64,000 nt of DNA from Streptomyces liliiviolaceus (GTDB lineage Bacteria > Actinomycetota > Actinomycetes > Streptomycetales > Streptomycetaceae). Both the position numbers and the translations under genes were made by a program. The DNA lies in NCBI RefSeq assembly GCF_018070025.1, contig NZ_JAGPYQ010000001.1, positions 6,634,001-6,698,000 of the forward strand, in the 5' to 3' direction. Below the pieces are notes generated by a model. The model saw nothing but the letters and a program-made list of their open reading frames with translations. It did no database searches and was not told the DNA's origin. Shown here one piece after another: positions 28,576-36,359 of the stretch; the stretch's first letter is position 1, and the number at the start of each line of letters is the position of its first letter.

Positions 28576-29268
28576 TCAGGCCGTCGTCGTCTTCAGGGCC
28601 CGGCGGCACAGCGCGTCCGCGTGGCGGGTCGTCTCCGGGAGGCGGAAGCGCGGTGCGAGGTGGAGGGTGTGGGCGCAGGCGTTCTCCAGCGTCACCCGGT
28701 GGCCGACCGAGACGAACACCGGCTTGATCCCCGCCTGGGTGCGCAGCGCCCGGCCGACCTCCTCCTCGCCCGCGAGCAGCGGGGAGGACGAACCGCGCGG
28801 GGCGCCCGGCTCCTCGTGGGCGAACGTGAACGGGTTCTTGGCGACGCCGATCGTCGGGAAGCCGGTGAGGACGCCGAGGTGGCTCGCCAGGCCGAAACGG
28901 CGGGGATGCGCGAGCCCGTAGCCGTCGCAGACCACCAGACCCGGCGCGCACGGCAGCGCTTCGAGGGCCGCCATGACCGCGGGGAGCTCACGGAAGGCGA
29001 GCAGCCCGGGGACGTACGGGAAGGACACCTGGCCGACGGCCGTGGACTCCGCGACAACGTCCAGGGTCGCCGCGTCGAGCACGACGGCCGCGGCCACGAC
29101 GACATCGCGCTCGTCGTCGTAGGCCACGTCGACGCCGGTCACCCGGCCGGTGCCCGGCGGCGGGCCGGGTTCGTCGAGGACCACCCGCCCCCGCAACTCG
29201 TCCTGCGCGGCCCGGGCCCGCTCTTCGGTGGCGGGCCAGCCCGCGGGGATGCGTACGGTCGTCGTCAT
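28576..29268 (-). CDS. nfi: Endonuclease V (deoxyinosine 3' endonuclease)
   Basis: The 230-aa protein matches endonuclease V. The metal-binding acidic triad is present: Asp47 in TGVDVAY, Glu94 in PGLLAFRE and Asp115 in VVCDGYG. The PYVPG wedge motif before Glu94 and GVAKNPF are also conserved. It nicks DNA (or RNA) one base 3' of inosine, starting repair of deaminated adenine in the cytoplasm. It starts at ATG 29268, 40 bp after the beta-propeller gene stop. Confidence 0.93.
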   Translation of the reverse strand: MTTTVRIPAGWPATEERARAAQDELRGRVVLDEPGPPPGTGRVTGVDVAYDDERDVVVAAAVVLDAATLDVVAESTAVGQVSFPYVPGLLAFRELPAVMAALEALPCAPGLVVCDGYGLAHPRRFGLASHLGVLTGFPTIGVAKNPFTFAHEEPGAPRGSSSPLLAGEEEVGRALRTQAGIKPVFVSVGHRVTLENACAHTLHLAPRFRLPETTRHADALCRRALKTTTA

Positions 29269-29308
29269 GGTGCCGAGAGCCTAGGGCAACGCCTGGAGCG
29301 CCGGAGCG

Positions 29309-30457
29309 TCAGCGTTCCAGGCGGGCCACCCGGCCCTTCCCTCCGGAGGCCCAGCAGGACCGGTCCGGGGTGCAGTCCACGGTGTCGTACGAGCCGGTGT
29401 CCAGCGTGCGCCAGGTGCGCCCGCCGTCCGTCGTGAGGTCGGTGCCCGTGGGGCCGACCGCGAGGGCGGAGGTGGGGCTGTGCGGGAGCCAGGTGACGCC
29501 CGAGCGGTAGGCCGGCGGCGGTGCGGCGGCCGTCGTCCAGGTGCGGCCCCCGTTCCCGCTGACGGCCGCCGCCTTCGGTGAGGCCTGGTCGGCGCGGTAG
29601 TCGCCGCCGACCGCGATGCCGTGCGTCCGGTCGCGGAAGGCGAGGGCGAAGACTCCGCGGGCCGGGTCGCCCGCCGGGATCGGGGTGTCGGTGGCGGTCC
29701 AGGTGCGGCCGCGGTCGGCGGAGTGCAGCACACGCGCGCGTTCCGCCCCGCCCGTGGCGAGCCAGACGTCCCGCGGGCCCGAACCGACCAGGCACTGCCC
29801 ACTGGCGGCGAAGCCCGCCTCGCCCTCCTGTGCGGCCGGCATGCCGTCGGCGGGCAGCACCTTCCAGGAGCGGCCGCCGTCACCGGTCGACAGGATGCGG
29901 AACTTCCCGTCCACGGGGTCGCTCATCGCCAGGCCGTGGCGCGCGTCGAAGAAGGTCACGCAGTCGTAGAAGGCCTTGGCGTCGGTGTTGCGGAAGGACT
30001 CGGTCCAGTTCGCGCCGCCGTCCTCGGTGCGCAGGATCCTGGACGCCTCGCCCTCGCCGATGGCCAGCACCACGGCACGCCTGCCGTCGAAGGCCTCGAC
30101 GTCGCGGAACTCCAACTCGGCGGCTCCGGGCGGCGAGACGTTCCGCCAGTTCGCGCCGCCGTCCGTGGTGCGCAGCACGGTGCCCTTGGAACCCGCGAGC
30201 CAGGCCGTGTTCCGGCTGACGGCGGCCAGGCCGCGGAACCGCGCGTCCGTGCCGCTGTCCTTCAGCTCCCAGTGCGGCTTCCGGTGCGGCTCCCCGTGCG
30301 TCGGTTTTGCGCCACTCGGCCCCTGATCGGCGGTTCCGTCCGCCTGCGCCGACCCCGTGAGCGCGGCCGCGAACGCCGCTCCGCACACCCCCACGGCCAA
30401 CAGGCGCCTTGTGAATCCCTTGTTACTCGTGCGTCGCGTCTTGCCCAAGCCCCTCAT
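29309..30457 (-). CDS. Secreted BNR/Ycf48-like beta-propeller protein
   Basis: The 382-aa protein has an N-terminal signal peptide with a basic stretch (TRRLLAVG) and likely cleavage near GSAQADG. The mature part contains at least six Asp-box-like repeats (GGANWRN, GGANWTE, GGRSWKV, RGRTWTA, GGRTWTT, GGRTWRT) spaced about 45-60 residues apart, predicting a beta-propeller like those of BNR sialidases and the photosystem assembly factor Ycf48. Nothing shows enzymatic activity. It is often labelled oxidoreductase in databases, which I would not support from sequence. The frame opens upstream to 30511, but the 30457 ATG suits the signal peptide. Confidence 0.78.
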   Translation of the reverse strand: MRGLGKTRRTSNKGFTRRLLAVGVCGAAFAAALTGSAQADGTADQGPSGAKPTHGEPHRKPHWELKDSGTDARFRGLAAVSRNTAWLAGSKGTVLRTTDGGANWRNVSPPGAAELEFRDVEAFDGRRAVVLAIGEGEASRILRTEDGGANWTESFRNTDAKAFYDCVTFFDARHGLAMSDPVDGKFRILSTGDGGRSWKVLPADGMPAAQEGEAGFAASGQCLVGSGPRDVWLATGGAERARVLHSADRGRTWTATDTPIPAGDPARGVFALAFRDRTHGIAVGGDYRADQASPKAAAVSGNGGRTWTTAAAPPPAYRSGVTWLPHSPTSALAVGPTGTDLTTDGGRTWRTLDTGSYDTVDCTPDRSCWASGGKGRVARLER

Positions 30458-30679
30458 GGCGGGCGAAGCTAGCCCACTCCCCCGATCACGTCCAGATGCC
30501 CCGGGAGGCATCAGCGGTCACTCAGGAAATCAACGATCACTCCCGTGATTGAAGGCGGTGACGGAGGTCACTAGGACTTCATGCGTTTTCGCAGGCACGG
30601 ATTGGCCGGTTCCGACGTCCTTACAAGTGCCCGGCTCATCCGTCCGCAGTTCGTCCGCACGTCACAAGGGAGCAAGGCG

Positions 30680-31096
30680 TTGTCCACCGTTATCGAGCAG
30701 CCCGTAGAGGCCCGCCTCGTCGCCGCCGCGCCGCGGATGCCGAGCATTCCCGCGACGCTCAGCTACGACCCCCACGATCCCTTCGCGGTCCGCATGTCCT
30801 TCCCGGCCCCGTCCACGCTCGAAGGGGTGGAGGTGTGCTGGACCTTCGCCCGCGAGCTGCTCGCCTCGGGCCTGGAGGAGGAGGTCGGCCACGGCGACGT
30901 GCGCGTGCGGCCGTACGGGTACGACCGCATCGTCCTGGAGTTCCACGCTCCGGAGGGCACCGCCGTGATCCACGTGCGCGCCGGCGAGCTGCGGCACTTC
31001 CTGGCGAGTTCGACGGCGCTGGTGCCCGTCGGTCTTGAACACCTGCACCAGAACCTGGACCACGACCTCGCCGAACTGCTGCGCGACTCCTTCTGA
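30680..31096 (+). CDS. ssgD: SsgA-family sporulation/cell-division regulator, SsgD-like
   Basis: The protein is 138 aa when the TTG at 30680 is used; AAGGGAG lies 7 nt upstream, and this length equals that of SsgA-like proteins. The frame runs back to an ATG at 30581, but that adds 33 residues foreign to the family. Family features include LSYDPHDPFAVRMSF, VCWTFARELL and GDVRVRPYG. SALPs act in sporulation-specific septation and cell-wall remodelling of Streptomyces. Assignment to SsgD rather than SsgE or another paralogue comes from the remembered neighbourhood (ABC-F, desaturase, WblH), so the symbol is tentative. Confidence 0.82.
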   Translation: MSTVIEQPVEARLVAAAPRMPSIPATLSYDPHDPFAVRMSFPAPSTLEGVEVCWTFARELLASGLEEEVGHGDVRVRPYGYDRIVLEFHAPEGTAVIHVRAGELRHFLASSTALVPVGLEHLHQNLDHDLAELLRDSF

Positions 31097-31256
31097 GCGA
31101 GCCCCGGTGAGCGACGCCTCCTGGGCAACTCCTGCCGAGCAACTCTTACCGGGTCGGCGGCGCGTCCGCTGAACCGGTCGTACGTTCCCGTGTTCCGCAG
31201 CTCCCGCGCGGCACGGCGGACGACGCTGACCGCTGCCCGCTCCGGGCCCGACGCCC

Positions 31257-31925
31257 TCAGTCCCCCGGCACCCCGGGTGCCGCCATCGTCACGGACACCG
31301 CCGACCGCACCTCCTGGACCGCCTGCCGCAGCACCGGAGTCGCCGTCCCGCTGCGCTCGGTCAGCGCCGCGATCCGCTCCTCGTACTTCCGCCGTTCCCT
31401 GCCCGACACCAGCGTGCGCAGTTCGGCCGCGGCGGCGAGGGCGACGAGCGCCGCGTCCCGCTCGGACACCTCGTGCACGGGCAGCGGACCCTCCAGCACC
31501 TGCCGGGCCTCCGCGCGCAGCCCCTCCGCGACGGCGACACGGGCGATCTCGTACTCCACGGACGGGAAGACGCCGAGCACCCGGGTCTTCTCGGCACGCA
31601 GATATCCGTCCGCCGCGAGCTGCGCCTGTACGGCGTCCAGCGTGATGCGGGCCCGCAGGCCGATCCAGGTCTTCCACTTGTGCGGCCGGGACTCCTCGAT
31701 GAGTTCCAGAAGCCCGTCGAGAACCGGGTCCCCCGTCCTGCCGTCCGGGTCGGTGGGCGTGGCGACACCGTCAGCGTCGGCCAGCAGTCCGCGCTGTGCC
31801 AGCTCGGTGAGGGCGCCGGCCCGGACCAGGTGCGGGAGCTGGGAGGAGCTGGTGACCTTGAGCTTCGAGGTGTCCCAGGCGAGCAGACAGAGACGGGCTG
31901 GCAGCGAGAGCGGGCCGATGGGCAC
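31257..31925 (-). CDS. GPP34 (Golgi phosphoprotein 3)-like protein
   Basis: The 222-aa protein matches the GPP34 family: LPARLCLLAWDTSK at the start, a central RPHKWKTWIG and a final all-helical part. The start is GTG 31925 with GAAGGAG upstream. In eukaryotes the family binds phosphoinositides and membranes; the many Streptomyces copies are cytoplasmic proteins of unknown function, some tied to morphology. It is divergent from the ABC-F gene and converges on ssgD. Confidence 0.85.
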   Translation of the reverse strand: MPIGPLSLPARLCLLAWDTSKLKVTSSSQLPHLVRAGALTELAQRGLLADADGVATPTDPDGRTGDPVLDGLLELIEESRPHKWKTWIGLRARITLDAVQAQLAADGYLRAEKTRVLGVFPSVEYEIARVAVAEGLRAEARQVLEGPLPVHEVSERDAALVALAAAAELRTLVSGRERRKYEERIAALTERSGTATPVLRQAVQEVRSAVSVTMAAPGVPGD

Positions 31926-32001
31926 GGGGTCTCCTTCGGGCGGTCGGGGGCGGAGGGATCGGGGTCGGGGGCGAGGGTGAGGTCGGGAGCGTTTTAATTC
32001 G

Positions 32002-32030
32002 TTGACAGCCGCTGGGGCGCCTCCTACGGT
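32002..32030 (+). promoter_or_regulatory. Strong sigma-70-type promoter of the second ABC-F gene
   Basis: TTGACA (32002-32007) and TACGGT (32025-32030) are separated by exactly 17 nt, the best consensus promoter in the window. An AT-rich TTTTAATT lies just upstream of the -35. Transcription would start near 32037, giving a leader of about 235 nt before the ATG at 32274. Confidence 0.7.
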
Positions 32031-32054
32031 GTAAAGCGGTCCTGTTGTCGCCGA

Positions 32055-32087
32055 ATGGAGAAGGACGTTGCTCGTCTGAGGTCTTGA
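32055..32087 (+). CDS. Possible 10-aa leader peptide upstream of ABC-F
   Basis: ATG 32055 to TGA 32087 encodes MEKDVARLRS inside the leader of the ABC-F mRNA, about 18 nt after the expected transcription start. It has no clear ribosome site. In several actinobacterial and firmicute ABC-F resistance genes, drug-stalled translation of such a peptide relieves termination. This reading is an inference from position. Confidence 0.35.
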   Translation: MEKDVARLRS

Positions 32088-32097
32088 GACACCGCGT

Positions 32098-32176
32098 CAC
32101 ACACCTGTCCGTGTGTGCGCAGCGTGCGACCTCGGCTCAGAGCCGTCCCGCGGAACAGGGCTTTTCCCGTGCTCCG
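32098..32176 (+). promoter_or_regulatory. Three hairpins in the ABC-F leader, possible attenuator
   Basis: CACACAC/GTGTGTG with a 6-nt loop (32098-32117) starts 11 nt after the short ORF. CGGCT/AGCCG with a 3-nt loop is at 32133-32145. A two-part stem CGGA...GGG / CCC...TCCG with loop CTTTT is at 32151-32176. Together with the long leader they suggest conditional termination or translation control before the ABC-F start. Confidence 0.4.
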
Positions 32177-32273
32177 CGATTCCCCGAAGGATTGTGTCCT
32201 TCCGGCCGTCGTCGCCGCCTCCCGGTGTCTCGATACGTGTCGCCCTGACCGCATCCAGCACTGCGAGGCCTGT

Positions 32274-33902
32274 ATGTCCAGTACCCCCACTTCCATCACC
32301 TGCACCTCCCTCTCCTTCGCCTGGCCCGACGGCACACCCGTCTTCGAGGACCTCCAGGTGGCCTTCGGACCCGGCAGGACCGGGCTCGTCGGCGTCAACG
32401 GATCGGGGAAGTCCACGCTCCTGAAGCTGATCTCGGGAGAAATCGTCCCCGCCGAGGGCACCGTCCGCGTCGCCGGCGAGGTCGGCCGCCTGCCCCAGAA
32501 CGTCACCCTCGACACCGGGCTGCGGGTCGACGAGGTGCTGGACATCGCGGCCAAACGGGCCGCGCTGCACGCCATCGAGTCGGGGGACGTGTCCGAGGAG
32601 CACTTCGAGGTCGTGGGCGACGACTGGGACGTCGAGGAGCGCGCCGTGGCGACGCTCGGCGAACTCGGCCTCGGCCACATCGGTCTCGACCGCACCATCG
32701 GCGAGGTCTCGGGCGGCGAGTCGGTCCTGCTGCGCCTGGCCGCGCTGCTGCTGCGCCGGCCCGACGTGCTCCTCCTCGACGAGCCCACCAACAACCTCGA
32801 CCTGTACGCGCGCCGACGGCTGTACGCGGCCGTCGAGGGCTACTCCGGGGTCATGGTCGTGGTCAGCCACGACCGTGAACTCCTCGACCTGGTCGACCAG
32901 ATCGCCGATCTGCGCTCCGGCGAGGTCACCTGGTACGGCGGCAACTACTCGGCGTACGAGGAGGCTCTCGCCACCGAACAGGAGGCCGCCGAACGGATGG
33001 TGCGCGTCGCCGAGTCCGACCTGAAGAAGCAGAAGCGCGAACTGGCGGACGCGCAGGTCAAGTTGGCCCGTCGCAAGCGGTACGGGCAGAAGATGTTCGA
33101 GCAGAAGCGCGAGCCGAAGATCGTGATGGGGGCACGGAAGCGCGCGGCCCAGGAGTCCGCGGGCAAGCACCGCATCATGCACGAGGAGAAGCTCGCCGAG
33201 GCGAAGGAACGGCTCGACGACGCCGTGGAGGCCGTGCGGGACGACGACGAGATCCGCGTCGACCTGCCGTACACGGCCGTGCCGCCGGGCCGTAACGTCC
33301 TCACGCTCCTGGATCTGGAGCTGGCGTACAGGGCGAGTGCGGGCTCCTTCGATCTGCGCGGGCCCGAGCGGGTCGCGCTGATCGGGCGCAACGGGGCCGG
33401 CAAGACGACCCTGCTGCGGACCATCGCCGGGGAGCTGGCGCCCGTCTCCGGGGAGGCGCTGGCCCATGTGCCGCTGCGGTTCCTGCCACAGCGTCTCGAC
33501 GTCCTCGACGACGAGCTGACCGTCGCCGAGAACGTGGCCCGGTTCTCGCCGGGCGCCACCAACAACCGGGTACGGGCGCGGCTGGCCCGCTTCCTGTTCC
33601 GGGGCGGGCGGGCCGATCAGCGGGCGGCGACGCTCTCCGGCGGCGAGCGGTTCCGGGCGGCCCTGGCCGCGCTGATGCTCGCCGAGCCCGCGCCGCAGCT
33701 CCTGATGCTCGACGAGCCGACGAACAACCTCGACATGGCGAGCGTGCGGCAGCTCACCACCGCGCTGGAGTCGTACGAGGGGGCGCTGATCGTGGCCAGC
33801 CACGATGTGCCGTTCCTGGAGTCGATCGGGATCACGCGGTGGTTGCTGCTGGACGGCACGCTGACGGAGACGTCGCCCGAGGCGGTGGCGCAGCCCAGCT
33901 GA
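32274..33902 (+). CDS. ABC-F family ATPase, possible ribosome-protection protein
   Basis: The 542-aa soluble protein has two ABC domains. Domain 1 has GVNGSGKST, signature VSGGE and LLDEPTNNLD. Domain 2 has GRNGAGKTT, signature LSGGE and LDEPTNNLD. The linker at about 225-325 is long, helical and strongly charged (Lys/Arg/Glu), as in ribosome-binding ABC-Fs. The start ATG has GAGG 5 nt upstream; the frame is open to 32115 but that would read through the leader hairpins. A near-consensus promoter, a 235-nt structured leader and a short upstream ORF resemble drug-inducible antibiotic-resistance ABC-Fs. A general translation role remains possible. Confidence 0.88.
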   Translation: MSSTPTSITCTSLSFAWPDGTPVFEDLQVAFGPGRTGLVGVNGSGKSTLLKLISGEIVPAEGTVRVAGEVGRLPQNVTLDTGLRVDEVLDIAAKRAALHAIESGDVSEEHFEVVGDDWDVEERAVATLGELGLGHIGLDRTIGEVSGGESVLLRLAALLLRRPDVLLLDEPTNNLDLYARRRLYAAVEGYSGVMVVVSHDRELLDLVDQIADLRSGEVTWYGGNYSAYEEALATEQEAAERMVRVAESDLKKQKRELADAQVKLARRKRYGQKMFEQKREPKIVMGARKRAAQESAGKHRIMHEEKLAEAKERLDDAVEAVRDDDEIRVDLPYTAVPPGRNVLTLLDLELAYRASAGSFDLRGPERVALIGRNGAGKTTLLRTIAGELAPVSGEALAHVPLRFLPQRLDVLDDELTVAENVARFSPGATNNRVRARLARFLFRGGRADQRAATLSGGERFRAALAALMLAEPAPQLLMLDEPTNNLDMASVRQLTTALESYEGALIVASHDVPFLESIGITRWLLLDGTLTETSPEAVAQPS

Positions 33903-33952
33903 AGGGCGCGGGGGGCGCTCAGGGCAAAAGCAGGGGCGCAGCCCCGCTTTTG

Positions 33953-34216
33953 AGGGGCGCGGGGAACTGCGCGGCCCGCCCCCACCGGGCCGCACGGAAC
34001 TCACGACCGGTTTTTTCCCCGGGGGCGGGGGGGCGTCGCCCGTGGTTCGTTGCGTGCGGGTGCGTGGGGGCTGGCCGCGCAGTTCCCCGCGCCCCTTACG
34101 GGGCCGTCGTCGGGTGCGGGTGTGCGGGGGTTGCTCGCGCCGTTCCCCGCGCCCCCTACGGGGCCGTCGTCGAGTGCGGGTGCGTGGGGGTGGGCCGCGC
34201 CGTTCCTCGCGCCCCT
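33953..34216. repeat. Four 20-bp-family repeats between ABC-F and DDAH genes
   Basis: A minus-strand copy lies at 33953-33972 and three plus-strand copies at 34077-34096, 34137-34156 and 34197-34216. The last three are spaced exactly 60 bp, each preceded by GTGCGGGTG and followed by TACGGGG, so they are recent tandem duplicates. Otherwise the 395-bp gap holds only the DDAH ribosome site. Confidence 0.8.
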
Positions 34217-34296
34217 TACGGGGCTGGGGCTGTTGTGGCGCAGGGCGGGGCTGCATGATGTGCGGGACAACACCCTGCCGAGACGGAGACCCGCAC

Positions 34297-35073
34297 GTGC
34301 CCAGCCAGAAGGCTCTCATCCGCCGTCCCAGCCCCCGCCTGGCCGAAGGTCTCGTCACGCACCTGGAGCGCACGCCGGTCGACCTCGATCTGGCGCTCGT
34401 CCAGTGGGAGGCGTACGCGGGCGCACTGCGTACGCACGGCTGGGAGACCGTCGAGGCGGAACCCGCCGACGACTGCCCGGACTCGGTGTTCGTGGAGGAC
34501 GCGGTCGTCGTCTTCCGCAACGTGGCGCTGATCGGCCGCCCGGGCGCGGAGTCCCGGCGCGGCGAGACCGCCGGCGTCGAGGAGGCCGTGGCCCGGCTCG
34601 GCTGCTCGGTGAACTGGGTGTGGGAGCCGGGCACGCTCGACGGTGGCGACGTCCTGAAGGTCGGCGACACGATCTACGTGGGCCAGGGCGGGCGTACCAA
34701 CGGAGCCGGCATCCAGCAGCTGCGGGCCACGTTCGAGCCGCTCGGCGCCCGGGTCGTCGCCGTGCCGGTCAGCAAGGTGCTGCACCTGAAGTCGGCCGTC
34801 ACGGCGCTGCCGGACGGCACGATCATCGGGTACGAGCCGCTGGTGGACACGCCGTCTCTGTTCCCGCGCTTCCTGGCGGTGCCGGAGGAGGGCGGCTCGC
34901 ACGTCGTCCTGCTGGGCGGCGGAAAGCTGCTGATGGCGGCGAGCGCGCCGAAGACCGCCGATCTGCTCGCCGGGCTCGGTCTCGAACCCGTCCTCGTCGA
35001 CATCAGCGAGTTCGAGAAGCTCGAAGGCTGTGTGACGTGCCTCTCGGTCCGGCTGCGGGAGCTGTACGTCTGA
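34297..35073 (+). CDS. ddaH: N(G),N(G)-dimethylarginine dimethylaminohydrolase
   Basis: The 258-aa protein is DDAH-sized and has the amidinotransferase-fold catalytic residues: His163 in HLKSAVT and nucleophile Cys248 in EGCVTCLSV, close to the bacterial DDAH numbering (His162, Cys249). Substrate-binding acidic residues are seen in FVEDAVVV and LDGGDVL. It hydrolyses methylated arginines to citrulline and methylamines, or acts as a related arginine deiminase-type hydrolase, in the cytoplasm. GTG 34297 has ACGGAGAC upstream. No partner genes for arginine use are nearby. Confidence 0.9.
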   Translation: MPSQKALIRRPSPRLAEGLVTHLERTPVDLDLALVQWEAYAGALRTHGWETVEAEPADDCPDSVFVEDAVVVFRNVALIGRPGAESRRGETAGVEEAVARLGCSVNWVWEPGTLDGGDVLKVGDTIYVGQGGRTNGAGIQQLRATFEPLGARVVAVPVSKVLHLKSAVTALPDGTIIGYEPLVDTPSLFPRFLAVPEEGGSHVVLLGGGKLLMAASAPKTADLLAGLGLEPVLVDISEFEKLEGCVTCLSVRLRELYV

Positions 35074-35200
35074 GACCCGGGAGGGCCGCACATACGGCCC
35101 CGGGACCTGCGCATCCGCCGGACGGGTGGCCTCCGTGTGCCTGCCGAATCGATCTTCCCGGAGATCATCGCTGATCAGGGCTCTTTACAGCGGGCTTAAC

Positions 35201-35245
35201 CTACGGCACCGTAACCTACGGATACGTAGCCTACGATGCCGTAGG
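35201..35245. promoter_or_regulatory. Three tandem 15-bp palindromic operator units before the desaturase gene
   Basis: The pattern CTACG-N4-CGTA(A/G) occurs three times in exact 15-bp register: 35201-35215, 35216-35230 and 35231-35245. The third unit with its upstream base reads CCTACG-ATGC-CGTAGG, a perfect 16-bp palindrome at 35230-35245. They fill the region 42-86 bp before the desaturase start and overlap candidate -10 boxes (TACGAT 35232-35237, TAGGTT 35242-35247). They are likely binding sites of a TetR-type or similar dimeric lipid regulator; no regulator gene is adjacent. Confidence 0.7.
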
Positions 35246-35286
35246 TTTGTACCACCGCTCAGCACATACGTCCCCCTGGAGCCCCC

Positions 35287-36267
35287 GTGACGATCACTTC
35301 TCCCCATCTCGGCAGCCCGTCCTCCGACTGGACCGACGCCCGGCTGCTGTTCGCTCTGGAAGAAGTGGTGGAGACCGAACTCAACCGGCATCTGAAGGTC
35401 GCGAAGGACTGGATGCCGCACGAGTACGTGCCCTGGTCCGACGCCCGCAACTTCCCCGGCATCTTCGAGGACGGCGAGGCCTGGGACAAGGAGCAGTCCA
35501 AGGTCACCGAGCTCGGCCGTATCGCGCTCGTCGTGAACCTCCTGACCGAGGACAACCTGCCCAGCTACCACCACGAGATCGCCTCCCTCTTCGGCCGCGA
35601 CGGCGCCTGGGGCACCTGGGTGCACCGCTGGACCGCCGAGGAGGGCCGCCACGGCATCGTGATGCGCGACTACCTGCTCGCGTCGCGCGCCGTGGACCCC
35701 GACAAGCTCGAAGCGTTCCGTATGCAGCACATGAGCGAGGGCTTCGAGTCGGACAACCGGCACTCGATGCTGCACTCCGTCGCGTACGTCGCCTTCCAGG
35801 AGCTCGCGACCCGCGTCTCGCACCGCAACACCGGCCACCAGTCGGGCGACCCCGTCTGCGACCGCATGCTGGCGCGCATCGCGACCGACGAGAACCTCCA
35901 CATGGTCTTCTACCGCAACCTCCTCAAGGCCGCGTTCGAGCTGGCCCCCGACCTCACCATGCAGGCCGTGCGGGACGTCATCGTCCAGTTCCGGATGCCC
36001 GGACACGGCATGCCCGGCTTCGAGCGCGCCGCCGCGCAGATGGCCATCGGCGAGGTCTACAACATGCGGATCCACCACGACGACGTCCTGATGCCGGTTC
36101 TGCGTCACCTCAAGGTCCTCCAGATCGACGGCCTGGGCCCCGAGGGCCTCAAGGCGCAGGAGGAGCTCGGCCTGTACATGGGCGGCCTGGACGCCGAGGC
36201 CGCCAAGTTCGACGAGAAGCTCGCGGCCCGCAAGGCCCGTATGGCGGCCCGCGCCGCCGCGGTGTGA
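35287..36267 (+). CDS. Acyl-ACP desaturase (ferritin-like di-iron)
   Basis: The 326-aa protein has the class I di-iron residues of acyl-ACP desaturases: EEGRH (Glu118/119, His122), DENLH (Glu202, His205) and upstream Glu in LLTEDNLPSYHHEI. It introduces a cis double bond into acyl chains on ACP, with ferredoxin as electron donor, adjusting membrane fluidity; DesA-like proteins are the usual actinobacterial members. The start is GTG 35287. The triple operator upstream indicates tight transcription control. A strong hairpin follows at 36318-36357. Confidence 0.92.
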   Translation: MTITSPHLGSPSSDWTDARLLFALEEVVETELNRHLKVAKDWMPHEYVPWSDARNFPGIFEDGEAWDKEQSKVTELGRIALVVNLLTEDNLPSYHHEIASLFGRDGAWGTWVHRWTAEEGRHGIVMRDYLLASRAVDPDKLEAFRMQHMSEGFESDNRHSMLHSVAYVAFQELATRVSHRNTGHQSGDPVCDRMLARIATDENLHMVFYRNLLKAAFELAPDLTMQAVRDVIVQFRMPGHGMPGFERAAAQMAIGEVYNMRIHHDDVLMPVLRHLKVLQIDGLGPEGLKAQEELGLYMGGLDAEAAKFDEKLAARKARMAARAAAV

Positions 36268-36317
36268 TCCGCTCCGCAGCCGTGCAGCCGTGTGATCCGT
36301 CGCGCGGCGGATGACCC

Positions 36318-36357
36318 GATGCCCCGGTCCCGGCTCGTGTGCCGAGGCCGGGGCATC
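36318..36357. terminator. Bidirectional hairpin terminator
   Basis: GATGCCCCGG (36318-36327) pairs perfectly with CCGGGGCATC (36348-36357), and an inner CGGC/GCCG extends the stem. It lies between the converging stops of the desaturase (36267) and the HEAT-like gene (36360). It is unrelated to the 20-bp repeat family. Confidence 0.75.
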
Positions 36358-36359
36358 TC

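Noticed and set aside
32097..34670. An 857-codon minus-strand frame across the ABC-F gene and repeats
   Set aside because: It is antisense to an ABC-F with perfect Walker motifs and is translated through the repeat cluster; no domain is seen.
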